Shown here piece by piece: positions 30,225 through 40,839 of a stretch of 64,000 nucleotides of DNA. The notes beneath the pieces are model-generated. The model was not told where the DNA came from and did no database searches. It saw only the letters and a list, made by a program, of their open reading frames with translations. Both the position numbers and the translations under genes were made by a program. How positions within the stretch are numbered: the first letter of the stretch is position 1; the number at the start of each line of letters is the position of its first letter. The DNA is from Phascolarctos cinereus (lineage: Eukaryota > Chordata > Mammalia > Diprotodontia > Phascolarctidae), in assembly GCF_002099425.1 (NCBI RefSeq), contig NW_018343984.1, positions 18,049,501 through 18,113,500 of the forward strand, in the 5' to 3' direction.

Positions 30225-30540
30225 CACCACTTGTCTCCCACTTGTAGTAATTACCAAGGGCATGGAGAAGTTGAACAATTTACCCGGGGTCGCATAGCTG
30301 GTATGTGTCCGAGGCAGAACTGAACCCAGATCTCTATCCCCTTAGCTATATTGCCTCCTGTATACATTCAGTGCACATGATGATTATTCCATTAACAATT
30401 CCTCTGAATTGATGAATTAAAAAGCTTTTAATTAAGGCTTCCCATGCTCAAAGTACTGGGGATACATATAGAAGAGTGGACATAGTCCCCGTTCTCGTTG
30501 GAGCTCATGTTGTCATGGAGATCACACATAGAAGAGGTAG
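30225..30540 (-). mobile_element. MIR fragment then L2 fragment, both antisense
   Basis: 30225-30358: 'acttgtagtaattacc', 'ggggtcgcatagctggtatg', 'gaacccagatctctatcc'. 30430-30540: 'aaagtactggggatacatat' and 'ttggagctcatgttgtcatg'. Confidence 0.55.
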
Positions 30541-30884
30541 CAGTTGCAAGTCAGATGGAAAGAGCTGTGGGATGCAGTGTCAAAGCAGAAGGTCCTGCCT
30601 CTTCTTTGATGTTATTTCCACTGATAAAATCGTATACATTTCTGATGCTGAAGAATTTGGCAGCACCAAGGACGTTAGTTAGAAGAGTTTTTTCTGAGCC
30701 TGGAGTAGCTGTGACTGCAAGCCCCTGCCAAGACAGTTGCCTGGTCTTAACTCCACAGGGACAGGGGCTGCTTTGGAAGGATGATGGTCTCAGGGATTGG
30801 GCTGGAAGCAGGTCCAATGGTCTGGAAGGCATGGGAGCTCTTGTGTTCACATTCCCTTTGATGAAATTTGGCCCTAGGTTGCTG
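30541..30884. other. Unassigned stretch
   Basis: A 132-codon frame (30498-30896) starts inside the L2 fragment and resembles no family I know. Treated as chance. Confidence 0.35.
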
Positions 30885-31325
30885 TTGGTTGGTTAATTGT
30901 CCTTTGCTCTTGAAGAGGACCAAAATGATATCACTATGTTAGAGTCAAGTTACAACGTGTCCAACTGTGGCTGATCAGACCGACACGATCTAGGAATGCT
31001 CTACCACAGGTTGGGTGCACATAGTCCATGTGAACATTTGGAGTGGATTCTCTAAATTTGCTCATCTCATGTTTCTTTTGAGCTGCTTCAATTCTGCTTT
31101 GCTCATAGAGCACAGCACCTTCTCTGATGAGGGTACGCCATACTTGGTGTTCCTGTGCCAGTGTCTCCCATGTCACACAATCAATTCTGCAACTACGATG
31201 GGCTGGCCATTTTGTTCGAATGCCACGTTGTAGGCTTGCCTAAAAGAGTATTTTATGGAGAACTCAACACAGGGTAAGTGCCCACATGGTAGTCAGAAGA
31301 AGTGATACAAGGACACTCTTGGTGT
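30885..31325 (-). mobile_element. Non-LTR LINE C-terminus with zinc finger and an internal inversion
   Basis: On the minus strand, 30934-31192 encodes a LINE C-terminus: WETLAQEHQVWRTLIREGA, EQSRIEAAQKK, and a decayed C2H2 finger PTCGRAFLDRVGLISHS. The residues that should precede it (RWAGHFVRMP, then the YGEL- and KDTL-like segments) are instead on the plus strand at 31193-31325. That is the head-to-head order expected of a 5' inversion by twin priming. The clade is not resolved: it ends in a finger, unlike Bov-B and L1. Confidence 0.7.
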
Positions 31326-31619
31326 TGGTAATACTGAGAAATGTAGAAACTCCAACTTCTGACCAGTCCCTTTATCTTTACCAGAGTTGGTATCTATCTT
31401 TAGCTACCCCAAAGTTGGCTGACCTGAAAAAAGAAGTCTTCAGAAATCTATGTATTTTTCTGACTTTTGGGAGACACTTCTGAAATCCAGGAAGTTTTTC
31501 TTCTACGTCACCAGCTTTTCCTTTGAGGAATAAGGGAGTTGGAGTTGAGGCCACATTGCTTCTTGTGTATGTACATGCACATCCTTTTTATTCCATTAAT
31601 GAATCCTCTGAATGAAAAT

Positions 31620-31730
31620 GAAGGAGTGAATTGAGTTGAATCAATGGATGAAAAAGCATGAATTAAGTCCATACTGTGTGCAAAGATACAAATAGAAAAG
31701 CAGAGAAAAGCCCTGTTCTCAACATTTCAG
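31620..31730 (-). mobile_element. L2 LINE 3' fragment (antisense)
   Basis: 'gaattaagtccatactgtgtg' and 'gaaaagccctgttctcaaca'. Confidence 0.5.
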
Positions 31731-31959
31731 TGTGAGAGTCAACACATCTAAGAGGTTTCACTCTGAGGTCACTTTTAGCTCTAAATTTGTAATCCTTTGG
31801 CTCAAAAATCCCACTACACTTTAATGATGAATGCTAAAGTTCTCTTCTCTGGAAAATAGCATAATGAGGTTTCCTATATGACTTCATCGCTTTCTTGTTT
31901 CCTTCTTATTATGAGTTCCCTAAGAAACAGGGCTGTGGACATTTCGCAAAAATCGCCCA

Positions 31960-32065
31960 TCTCCAATCTAGAACCTTATTCAGTACAGCAAGACAAGCCG
32001 GCTGGGGCCTGGCATATATTAGCTGCTTAATAAATGTTTGCTGATTCACTTATCAAGTGTCAACA
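31960..32065 (+). mobile_element. L2 LINE 3' terminus
   Basis: 'ggggcctggcatatattagc', 'tgcttaataaatgtttgctg'. Confidence 0.65.
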
Positions 32066-32315
32066 CGCTGTCCTGAAACCATGCTCTTTGTAGATTGAAT
32101 TAGGGCAAAAGGACCATCACTAATAGATGTAAGCAATCAGAATGATGACAAACACCAGTTCTCAGGCATAGGGGACATTGACAACATCTGCTGTGCTCTT
32201 CTCCCTGTCTTCTAGGCACACTGGTTAGCTTTATTTCTCTCTCTAGTCTGGGGGTTTTAACCTGAGGTCATTGTCATTGTCCTCATCATCATCATAGTAT
32301 TTTGATAACTGCATA

Positions 32316-33175
32316 GCATGTCCCAAAACTCTTAGTGCACTTTTGAGCTTCAATAACTTCAGAAGTAAGAAAAGCTACAAACTTACAAAAACAAATTTGT
32401 AAAGTTTATTATTTAAAATTTTAAACTATTGAAATATTTATTATTAAATTAGGAGAAAAAGGAATAGTTTACCTGTCAGATCAATGAAGAAGGGAAGAAT
32501 TTAAGACCAATTTAAGACCAAACAAGAGAGCATCACAAAATGTAAAATGGAGCACCGGCCCTGAAGTCAGGAGAACCTGAGTTCAAATCCTACCTCAGAC
32601 CAAACACTTGACACTTACTAGCTGTGTGACCCTGGGCAAGTCACTTAACCCCAATTGCCTAAAAAAAAAGGCAAAAAAAAAGTAAAATGGATAATTTTGA
32701 TTGTATCAATTAAGAAGTTAAATTTTTGCACAAATGACAGTCATCATCACCACCATCTGAAACTATATATCACTAGCTGATTTTTGAATTTTGTAAAAAC
32801 TTTCCTTAGTTACTACTACTCAGTGACTAAAAGGATTGCAGTGGTAATCCTAGCCTTAAGATCATACAGTGAAAAAGGTTTTGAAGTGTACATGACAGTT
32901 TTGATGTAACCCCACAAGAAAAAGTGTTAATGCAGATAGATCAGGTGCCTGAGGGGGCCAAGAGGAACCCATTCTACTGATCCACCAGTCTAAGAAAGTA
33001 TCATCCAGAAAATTAAATTGGTTAAAAATTTATTCCTTAAAATCCACAAAAAATGCCCAAATGAAAAAAGAAATTTAAGTAATTAATCTTTTCAATAATG
33101 TTTTTGGAACTTTGTAGCATTTATTCTTCTGAAGTTATTAAAGCTTCAAACTGCACTAAGACTTTTGGGACGTGC
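32316..33175. mobile_element. Mariner-type DNA transposon, internally deleted
   Basis: Bounded by TA (32314-32315 and 33176-33177). Ends gcatgtcccaaaactctta and taagacttttgggacgtgc. The inverted similarity runs about 100 bp inward ('taacttcagaag', 'gctacaaa', ttatttaaa against the reverse complement). About 730 bp remain without the SINE insert, shorter than a full mariner of about 1.3 kb. No transposase frame was recognised. Confidence 0.85.
32552..32681 (+). mobile_element. WSINE1-like short CORE-SINE inside the mariner
   Basis: 5'-truncated: starts at 'gcaccggccctgaagtcagg', ends 'caattgcctaaaaaaaaagg' plus A-rich tail. Exact 10-bp target duplication gtaaaatgga at 32542-32551 and 32682-32691. 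Confidence 0.93.
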
Positions 33176-33179
33176 TATA

Positions 33180-33878
33180 TTTTCAACCTCCTTGGTTTCC
33201 TTTGCTATCCTACTTTTTTGTTTGAGGCACTCAAATGTTGTCCTGATAATATTCGATAGGCTGCCAGTAAGGACCCATGGCCCAAAAATGAGGTTGTCGC
33301 TTTCTCTAGGGACAAGCTCCCTTCTAACAACGCTGCCCTGCCTACTATAGGCAGCTATTCCCGCCATGTTTCCCAGGTGGTCTCTGAAATGTTAGGCCGC
33401 CGTCATGCTACTCTGACAGTAGTGTCATTGCAGCTCAGTTGGCATAAGTCAATTTGCAACAGCTGCAAAGGAAAGAAGGTGGGAAGAATGTTAGAAGTAT
33501 TGCCAAGCTTGGAATGACCTTTTCCTGCTGAACTGAGTTGTTTGGCATTTAAGTGAATGGGACAGAGCTGAAGAGAGTTTGGAAACGGGCAATAGAAAGT
33601 GGGAGCCAGCTTGCCTTTGTTACAGGCACTCCAGGAGAGAGCAGGTAGCTGAGCACTGTTAGTGACCCACCTACTACTGTGCTGGGGTTGTTGTTTTTTC
33701 CCTCACATAATATAAGTTCTGGTAGATGTCAGAAATAATGTGGGGGACCAAGGAATGGTTTGTGTGGCAGGGTTATGCTTTGTCATAGATTGGCTGATTG
33801 TGAGATGGAGTTTATAAAAAACCAGAACCAGATATACATAATGAAAATGATGAGAGAAGCCTCAATTTCAGTGGTGTT
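33180..33878. other. Unassigned stretch
   Basis: Single-copy DNA. Short complementary frames at 33146-33367 have no recognised product. Confidence 0.4.
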
Positions 33879-33880
33879 AG

Positions 33881-33980
33881 GTTTTTTTTGGTTTTTTTTT
33901 TTTTTTGGCTAGGCAGTGGGATTAAGTGACTTGCCCAGGGTGACTAAGCTAGTAAGTGTCAAGTGTCTGAGGCCAAATTT
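33881..33980 (-). mobile_element. WSINE1-like SINE (antisense, truncated)
   Basis: Poly(T), 'ggctaggcagtgggattaag', 'tgacttgcccagggtgacta', 'agctagtaagtgtcaagtg'. The tRNA-like head is absent. Possible short duplication ggtgttag / gatgttaa. Confidence 0.85.
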
Positions 33981-34219
33981 AGATGTTAATTTTTTTAAGA
34001 CAGAGATAAATACATTGCATATACTATCCGCCTTCAGTTTTGGCCAGTTTTCCAGAATCACTTTAAAAACAACATCTCTTATTCTTTGTAACAGAGCTGT
34101 CCCTCTGGGCAAGGGTGGAGTGGGAGGGATATGAATATTGGAATGAAGGCGATGTAAAAACAAAAGATATTCCCTCCAAATAACTGAATGAAATAGATTC
34201 AAGTAATAGAAATGATGGT

Positions 34220-34550
34220 AAACTGATTGATTTCTCTGATGTTAAATCTTCTCAGTCTCCCTTTCCTTCTGCTCTTTACTGCCCTAAATCCAATACCTGT
34301 CCCTAACTTCCTTATTTCTGTTGATGGCTCCATCATTCTTCTAGGCTCAGACCTCCCTTAGCTTTGGCTTCTCTCCATCCTACCCCCAACACACTCATCT
34401 GGTCAGTTACAGAGGGCTACTACTGCAAAATCTTTGATATTTCCACTGTCACTACCCTGGTTCAGAGACCTTCATTGCTTTTATTGTTATAGTAGTACCT
34501 TGAGCACTTCTGCTTTCTACCTTTATCATTCTTCACTCTCCCCCTGCCCT
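34220..34550 (+). mobile_element. L2 LINE ORF2 fragment
   Basis: 'gctccatcattcttctaggc', 'gatatttccactgtcactac' and 'cctggttcagagaccttcat' match the L2 ORF2 3' half. No intact frame. Confidence 0.6.
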
Positions 34551-34556
34551 GCCATG

Positions 34557-34559
34557 CAT

Positions 34560-34617
<58 letters not shown>
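34557..34617. repeat. (CA)n microsatellite
   Basis: About 28 uninterrupted CA units. Confidence 0.97.
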
Positions 34618-34619
<2 letters not shown>

Positions 34620-34849
34620 CTTCACATTTCTGGAAGACCAGTTTTCTTCAAGTATAATATTAAAAGCATCAGAAAGTCTCTGCTCTTCTACAAACTAAAT
34701 GTGTGATCTTAGATAAGTCACTGGAGTTCTCTAAGCCTCTGTTCTTCCATCAGCAAAGTAGGGGGCATTAGTATCTGCTTTCCTGTTAAGAGTTTTTTGT
34801 TCTTCTTTTTTTAAGGGCAAAGTGTTCTGTAAGGTACCAGCATATCACT

Positions 34850-35395
34850 GCCCTTTTCCAAAATTCCGGTCATTCTACATCACTGAATAAAGCCTGCCAT
34901 TTTGGGCCTGATATTCAAGGCCCTTTGCAGTATAGCCAAGCCCTACCTTTCTAGCCTGAGGTCCCATGATCCTCCTAAATTTCAGTCAAAATAGATTACT
35001 TCCCTTCATAAGGCCTTGGACTAGATGCACTCTCTAAGGTCCCTTCTGACCCCTCCCTCTGTGATCTTGGGACTGTTCCTCCTACACAGTCTCTTTGTCC
35101 CTTGTACTTTTACTCGTACTGTTCCCTCATTCTTTATCTTGGAAAATCTTCAAAGCTCAGTTGAGCTCACACCTCCACTGTGAAGCCCTCTAGCATCTGC
35201 TCTCACCTCTGAAGCTTTTATGGCCTTTGTCATCTCCTCCCCCTAGTGGCGTTTAGCTACCCTACTCAACCCCTTAACCCATATTGCATGTTCCCAAAGG
35301 GTAGAAACTGCAGCTCATTGTACACCCCCCCACCAGCACCCAACAGAATGCATGAAAACATAGCATGAGCTCAGAAAACAAATTCTTAAATCCAT
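34850..35395 (+). mobile_element. L2 LINE 3' region, interrupted by a short SINE tail
   Basis: 'ctgatattcaaggccctttg', 'gcagtatagccaagccctac', 'cttgtacttttactcg', 'ttcaaagctcagttgagctc', 'cactgtgaagccctctagca'. A MIR3-like tail 'ggccttggactagatgcact' occupies 34985-35068. Confidence 0.7.
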
Positions 35396-35464
35396 AGACA
35401 TCTTATTACATTTCTCCTCCAACTAAGTCCCATGTTCTTGTGTTTAAATAAATACCTTTTTAAT

Positions 35465-35640
35465 GTTTCAATAATAACATCTGGCATTTACATAACCCTT
35501 TTAGGTTTGCAGATTGCTTTACAGATGTTATCTCATTTGATGCTGCAGCAATTCTGTGAAGGAGCTACTATTATTATCCCCATTTTACAGATAGGAAACT
35601 GAGATTTCCCCAGAGCCTCTCAGCTAGAGTCTGTTGACCA
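35465..35640 (-). mobile_element. MIR-type SINE (antisense)
   Basis: 'acatctggcatttacataac', 'tgttatctcatttgatgctg' and 'ttatccccattttacagata'. Confidence 0.75.
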
Positions 35641-35644
35641 CCTC

Positions 35645-35990
35645 CAGTTTATCCTGTATATACCTTGTTTGCACACAATGATTTGCTTGTTGTCTCCCTC
35701 TTTAGACTATAAGCTCCTTGAGAACAAGGATTGTCTTTTCCATTTCTTTATATCTCCAGCGCTTAGCACAGTGCCTGGCATAGAGTAGGTTTTTATCTTT
35801 ATTTTTGGAGGTATTTGGGGTTAAGTGACTTGCCCAGGGTTACATAGCCAGTAAGTGTCTGAGGCTGGATTTGAACTCAAGTCCTCTTGCCTCCAGGATG
35901 AGTGCTCTATCCACTGTGCCACCTAGCTGTCCCACATGTAGTAGGCATTTAGTAAATGTGAGTTAGCCAACTGACTGAGGCAGGATTTGA
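35645..35990 (+). mobile_element. L2 LINE 3' end split by a SINE
   Basis: 35645-35789 ('tagactataagctccttgag', 'gcttagcacagtgcctggca') and 35935-35990 ('agtaggcatttagtaaatgtg') join to one L2 3' terminus. Confidence 0.88.
35790..35934 (-). mobile_element. WSINE1-like SINE (antisense) within the L2 3' end
   Basis: 'ggttaagtgacttgcccagg', 'gctggatttgaactcaagtc', 'ctatccactgtgccacctag'. Target duplication catagagtagg (35779-35789) / catgtagtagg (35935-35945). Confidence 0.92.
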
Positions 35991-35994
35991 ACTG

Positions 35995-37014
35995 AGTCTT
36001 CCTAGCTCAACACTCAAACTACCCAATGTATTGCCAGCCTAAGAACTACAGCATGGGCTGCTGGCAGGATTCCCATGTAAAATGTATGGCTGATTCTTTC
36101 ACTGAGGGCATTCCTTTAGGGCAGTAGCTGGGCTTTATTCATGTGTCTGGAGCACAGAACCTCTCCCAGATCAAGCACTCAGTAATGTTCGGGGAGGTTG
36201 CTTTGGCCCCAAATGGCGGAGGGTTTGGCCATCAGTTAGGGGAATCCATCTGAACCGCAGAGAGGATGATAGCAGCTAGTTGAGACCACTGTGGAGGTAA
36301 ACTGTGTTCAGGCAAGTGCTTTGCTGTCCCAGGTACCCTGCTGGTCATTCTCAAATTCACTGTAGGGATTTCTTGAGAGGATGGGGGCTTTCCTTGGGGG
36401 CATGGGGCTGGGTGGCATTTTGAGGAGGGCTCTGGAAGGCTTGCAAAGCCCCTTCTGGCCATCATCATCTCACCTCATCCTCACAGCAGCTCTGGGAGGT
36501 AGGCATTCTTTTTTCAGGGGGTGAGATGGAGGGGACCATCCCTGTGGTGTTCCTAGCACAGGGAGCTTTCCAAGTTGTTCGCCAGCTCCAGCACCCGTTG
36601 GTTTAATGAGGGTTTCAGGCAATGGAATTGCTGGAGTCCAGAATGTGTTTGCCTCAAGCCTGGATGTTTGTGCCCATTTTCTTCTGGCTGCCCTATTTGA
36701 ACTGAATCAACAGCGTTTGTTTTGAAGACCTCAGAATTCACCACAGCGGACGCTTAAAGTAGGCCAAGGAGTTGGTGTGGTAACAAATTGGTGATTTCCT
36801 GGGATCTCACAGAGACTTCAGAAACCAGCTCACCCCACCACTCCAACAGGAATCCCCCTCCATGACACAGCAAAGTGGGCTTCTGGTCCCTGTGGAGTGA
36901 CCTCCAGGGAGGGAGATCCTCCCTTGCATTCCCCACCAGGCAGCCCATCTCACTACTGAAGAGCTGTGTTGAGAAGTTTTCTCTTATGTGAAGCCTATGT
37001 TTATCAGTGATAAT
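35995..37014. other. Single-copy stretch
   Basis: About 1 kb with only a trace of MIR near 36470-36510. It is GC-richer than its neighbours. No exon with clear splice sites and family match was found. Confidence 0.4.
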
Positions 37015-37028
37015 CTCTACCCATTGCT

Positions 37029-37170
37029 TTTTTTTAAGGCAATTGAGGTTAAGTGACTTGCCCAGGGTCATACAGCTAGTAGGTGTCCAGTGTTTGGTCT
37101 GTGGCCGGATTTGAACTCAGGTCCTCCTGACTTCAGGGCTGGTGCTCTATCCACTGTGCCACCTAGCTGC
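37029..37170 (-). mobile_element. WSINE1-like SINE (antisense)
   Basis: Short poly(T), 'aaggcaattgaggttaagtg', 'gtcctcctgacttcagggct', 'tatccactgtgccacctagc'. Target duplication ctctacccattgct (37015-37028) / ctttacccattgct (37171-37184), 13 of 14. Confidence 0.94.
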
Positions 37171-37185
37171 CTTTACCCATTGCTC

Positions 37186-37213
37186 TTGAATAATAATAAT
37201 AATAATAATAATG

Positions 37214-37242
<29 letters not shown>
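37186..37242. repeat. (TAA)n microsatellite
   Basis: About 18 AAT units with one TGA interruption. It sits at the L2-derived end of the antisense MIR that follows. Confidence 0.96.
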
Positions 37243-37244
<2 letters not shown>

Positions 37245-37507
37245 TAGCCAGCATCTACATAGCTCTCACTGCACGCCAGGGTACCGTGCTAAGTGCTTTA
37301 CAAATATTATCTTATTTGATGTTCACCGCAACCCTGGGAGGTAGGTGCTATTATGGTCCCCATTTTACAGATGAAGAAACTGAGGCAAACAGTTTAAGTG
37401 ACTTGCCCAGGGTTGTACAACTAGTTAAGTGTCTGAGGCTGGATTTGAACTCGGGTCTTCCTGGCCACAGGCCCAGCACTCTATCCACTGTGCCACCCAG
37501 CTCCCTC
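37243..37507 (-). mobile_element. MIR/THER-type SINE, full length (antisense)
   Basis: 'agccagcatctacatagctc', 'gctttacaaatattatctta', 'ccccattttacagatgaaga', 'gctggatttgaactcgggtc' and 'actctatccactgtgccacc'. A good reference copy. Confidence 0.92.
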
Positions 37508-37559
37508 TTGGTTCAACTCTCAGGGGACTAACAGAAGACATTCAAAGCCTCTTTCTTAG

Positions 37560-37665
37560 GAGAATTTTTCAGATACTTGAAGATAGTTAACATGGTGCCC
37601 TGCCACCTGAAACACGTACTCTTGTAGCCTTCAGTTCTCCAGGTTAAACATCCTCAGTTCTCAGG
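37560..37665 (-). mobile_element. L3/CR1 LINE fragment (antisense)
   Basis: 'cagatacttgaagatagtta', 'acatggtgccctgccacctg' and 'ctccaggttaaacatcctca'. Confidence 0.7.
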
Positions 37666-37671
37666 AAGTGA

Positions 37672-37919
37672 TTGTTGTTGTTCAGTTGTTTCAGTCCTGT
37701 CAGGCTCCTCGTGACCCCATCTGGGGTTTTCTTGGCAGAGATAGTGCAGTGGTTTGCCATTTCCTTCTCTAGCTCATTTTACAGATAAGGAAACTGAGAC
37801 AAACAGGATGAAGTGACTTGTCCAGGGTCACACTGCTAGTCAGCGTCTGAGGCCAGATTTGAACTCAGGTCTTCCTGATTCTGGGCCCAGTGCTCTATCT
37901 ACTCTACCACCTACCTGCT
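37672..37919 (-). mobile_element. MAR1-like CORE-SINE, full length (antisense)
   Basis: 'gttgttgttcagttgtttca', 'catctggggttttcttggca', 'gtggtttgccatttccttct', 'gtcacactgctagtcagcgt' and 'ctatctactctaccacctac'. Confidence 0.93.
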
Positions 37920-38285
37920 GGAAAAAGTGGTCCAAACAGGGTAAAGTAGTGTGGAGAAGGGCGATGGAGAATGAGGAGAAGGCCTTGATGTTTGGGTTTG
38001 GCAGCAACGTCTGCTGGTGACCCAGGAGAGAGAAATTTCAACAGAGGAGCAGAAGGGATGGAGCCAGATATCAATGGTTTGTGGAGTGAATGAGTCTTCA
38101 CAATGTTCCCTGGTTTTCGTTTGGTTTGATTTTGGCTTAGCCTAGAAAGGAACAAAGCATCATCAAATGCAGAGGGAAAGAAGCCAGTCAGGGAGGAGAT
38201 GGATGATGGTTGATAGATGGAGGAGGCCAGAGTCGATGGCTCCAAGAGGAAAGATTAGCCGTGGCAAGGCTGAGGGCTGCCTCTT
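37920..38285. other. Unassigned stretch
   Basis: No repeat family or exon recognised. Confidence 0.4.
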
Positions 38286-38448
38286 CCAGTCAGTCAGTAA
38301 AGAGCACATTGTGGCTCAGGCACTGTGCCAAGCTCTGGGGATACAAAGAAAGGCAAAAGATGGTCCCTGCCCTTAAGCAGCTCACAATCTAATGGGGAGA
38401 AAACATGAAAACCACTACATACCAATAAGCTTTCTCTGCATAGGAGAA

Positions 38449-38838
38449 AGGTGGCCAGGTAGAGCTCCAGGCCTGGAGTCACAAAGATTCGTCTTCCTGA
38501 GTTCAAATCTGGCCTCAGACACTTATCTGTGTGGCTCTGGGCAAGTCACTTAACCCTGTTTGCTTCAGTTTCCTCATCTGTAAAATGATCTGACGCAGTG
38601 GATAGAACACCGGCCCTGAAGTCAGGAGGACCTGAGTTCAAATCCGGCCTCAGACCAAGCACTTGATACTTGCTAGCTGTGTGACCCTGGGCAAGTCACT
38701 TAACCCCAATTGCCTAAAAGTAAAAATAAAATAAAATGAGCTGGAGAAGGAAATGGCAAACCACTCCAGTATCTTTGTCAAGAAAATTCCAAATAGGGTA
38801 GAGAAGAGTGGGACAAGACTGAAAAACTCAACAACAAC
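38449..38838 (+). mobile_element. MAR1-like CORE-SINE split by a WSINE1-like SINE
   Basis: 5' piece 38449-38588 ('ggccaggtagagctccaggc', 'tcagtttcctcatctgtaaa'). 3' piece 38740-38838 ('gctggagaaggaaatggcaa', 'gagtgggacaagactgaaaa', then 'caacaacaacaat'). Confidence 0.93.
38589..38731 (+). mobile_element. WSINE1-like SINE nested inside the MAR1-like SINE
   Basis: 'gacgcagtggatagaacacc', 'ggccctgaagtcaggaggac' and 'cccaattgcctaaaagtaaa' with an A-rich tail. Exact target duplication taaaatga (38581-38588 / 38732-38739). Confidence 0.94.
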
Positions 38839-39059
38839 AATATATGTTAAACTGGAAATAATTAACAAAGGGAAGGCACTAGAATTAAGGAGAATCAGAA
38901 AAGATTGCTATACAAGGTGGGATTTTAGCTGAGACTTGATGGAAACCAGGAGGTGGAGATAAGAAGAGAGAACATTCCAGGCATGCAAATGGCCAGAGTT
39001 GGGAGATTAGACTAGAGACAAAGAAAAGCAGATGAGGAGGGATGTGGAGGGGAGGAAGG

Positions 39060-40085
39060 AGGTTACATGACCTCTGACTTCCCAGTATAGTAAATAGGAA
39101 GGTCATGCCCTGAGAAGGGTGGGGCTCTGAGAGATGTGGGTTGGAACCACTGTTGTGGGGGAAGTGCTAGGGAGACACTAAGAGATAATTAAATAAAGAT
39201 TGACATACAAACACCTCGGGGAGGGTCCAGCTGGGTCGAATATTTATTTGTAGTCAGCACAGTTCCATGACTTCCTCCATAGCATTTGGCCAGATAGAGA
39301 AATAAGGGCTGAGGAAGTTCTTAAATTCTCAGAATTGAGATTTGCCCTGCAAGGATGGCATGTGGTCAACAACAAGAAGTCAAGGGAGGAGGAATCCCCT
39401 CCTTTCCCACGGCTGCCATATGCACAGTGATGCTAAGGATGTCCACTCTGGTCCTCTCCCCTCTGAAGTCCTCAGTGGCTCCCTCTTGCTTCAGCCTGAC
39501 ATTTAAAGTCTTTCCAAAGCCAGCTCCCAGTTTTATTTAATGTTATTCCCCTTCCCACACTCTCTGTTCTGTTCATCCTGGCTCAATAACTATGCCCCAT
39601 AAATGGCCTTTTTCCCAGTACCTCTTGCCCAGATTATATGCCTTTCTTACCTCAGATTTGGGGAAGCCCCATTTCCTCCTCAGTGATAGTATGCTACCAG
39701 AGGTCAAGGCCTGGGAGAACTTAACCAGCAGGAAAGGCTTCAGGAACGGGCTGAGCAAGGGGCCATCCCAGCCAAATTCAGAACCCACTCATATGCTGCT
39801 TGGCCCCAGAGTGGTAAATCAAGTGGTCACAACAGCATTCGGAAGCCTCTTATTAAATTGGAATGAGGTCAGAGGCTACGATGTCTATGCACTGAGCCAG
39901 TACCCACACTGACAAAATCACAGAGTCTAAAGTGAGGGAAAAGTGGTAAAAGAGCTAGTTAATAACGATGACTTCATTTCAGGCCGCCACTAACAGAATA
40001 CTCATCTCTTACCTCGTGAAGTATTAGGAGTAATTCTGCGAGTATCTTTATGTTTATTCTGCTGTATTGAGCAAATTTCTTAGAA
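39060..40085. other. Single-copy stretch
   Basis: About 1 kb without recognised repeats. A 106-codon frame (39592-39912) has no family signature. L2-like traces ('ctgtgtttccaaagccagc') near 39500 are too weak to call. Confidence 0.4.
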
Positions 40086-40094
40086 AAATATGTT

Positions 40095-40530
40095 GATTTA
40101 GTGTAGTAAAACTGGCATTGGATAAGGACCTGGGTTCAAATTCTGGCTCTACTTTTTATTGCTTGCATGGCCTTGGGTGGGCTGCTAGGTGGTGCAGTGG
40201 ATAGAGTGTCAGGCCTGGAGTCAGGAAGACCCAGGTTCAGTTTGGCCTCAGACGCTTACTAACTGTGTGACCCTGGGCTAGTCACACTTAATGCAATTTG
40301 CCTCAGTTACCTATCTGCAAAATGAGCTGGAGAAGGAAATGGCAAAACACTCGAGTTTCTTTGCCAAAAATCAAACAAACATACCCGAAGTGGGGCCACA
40401 AAGGGTCAGACACAACTGAAAACCAGATATCATGAACATGATCTTAGGCATCCATCTCATTTTCTGCATCTTTATGAGGAAGTTTGGAATAGATGCTGAG
40501 GTCCTATCCAGCTGAAAATCTGTGTTTGAC
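40095..40530 (+). mobile_element. MIR-type SINE split by a MAR1-like SINE
   Basis: 40095-40177 ('aactggcattggataaggac', 'gggttcaaattctggctcta') and 40429-40530 ('tctgcatctttatgaggaag', 'atgctgaggtcctatccagc'). Confidence 0.75.
40178..40428 (+). mobile_element. MAR1-like CORE-SINE, full length
   Basis: 'gctgctaggtggtgcagtgg', 'gtgaccctgggctagtcaca', 'aatgagctggagaaggaaat', 'cacaaagggtcagacacaac'. Diverged direct repeat catggccttggg / catgatcttagg flanks it. Confidence 0.92.
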
Positions 40531-40544
40531 CCCGGGGAGGAACG

Positions 40545-40835
40545 TCCCCTTTTTACAGATTAGGAAACTGAGCTTCAGAGAAGTCAAGTGATTTATTCAC
40601 CTGTGGTCACACAGCTAGTAAGTATCAAAGGCAAGAACTCCAGTGGAAAAAACACTAGCTCTGGGATAGAGGACTTGATTTCATATCTTACCTCTTATAC
40701 TTACTACCTGTGTGAAGTTTAAGTCATTTAATTCCCCTCCCCCACCTCAGTTTTCTCAGTCTCAAAATGAGGGCCTTGAATTTGTTGACCTCTGAGGTCA
40801 CTTCTGGTTCTGATTTCTGATCCTGTGAGGAATTC
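40545..40835. mobile_element. Antisense MIR then sense MIR-like SINE
   Basis: 40545-40638 antisense ('tttttacagattaggaaact', 'tggtcacacagctagtaagt'). 40643-40835 sense ('ccagtggaaaaaacactagc', 'gttgacctctgaggtcactt'). Confidence 0.65.
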
Positions 40836-40839
40836 AGAT

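Larger units (their letters stand above)
38290..39050 (-). mobile_element. L2 LINE 3' region (antisense), host of a nested SINE pair
   Basis: 38290-38440 ('gcactgtgccaagctctggg', 'ttaagcagctcacaatctaa') and 38840-39050 ('agggaaggcactagaattaa', 'ggtgggattttagctgagac', 'cattccaggcatgcaaatgg') form one collinear antisense L2. Confidence 0.9.
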
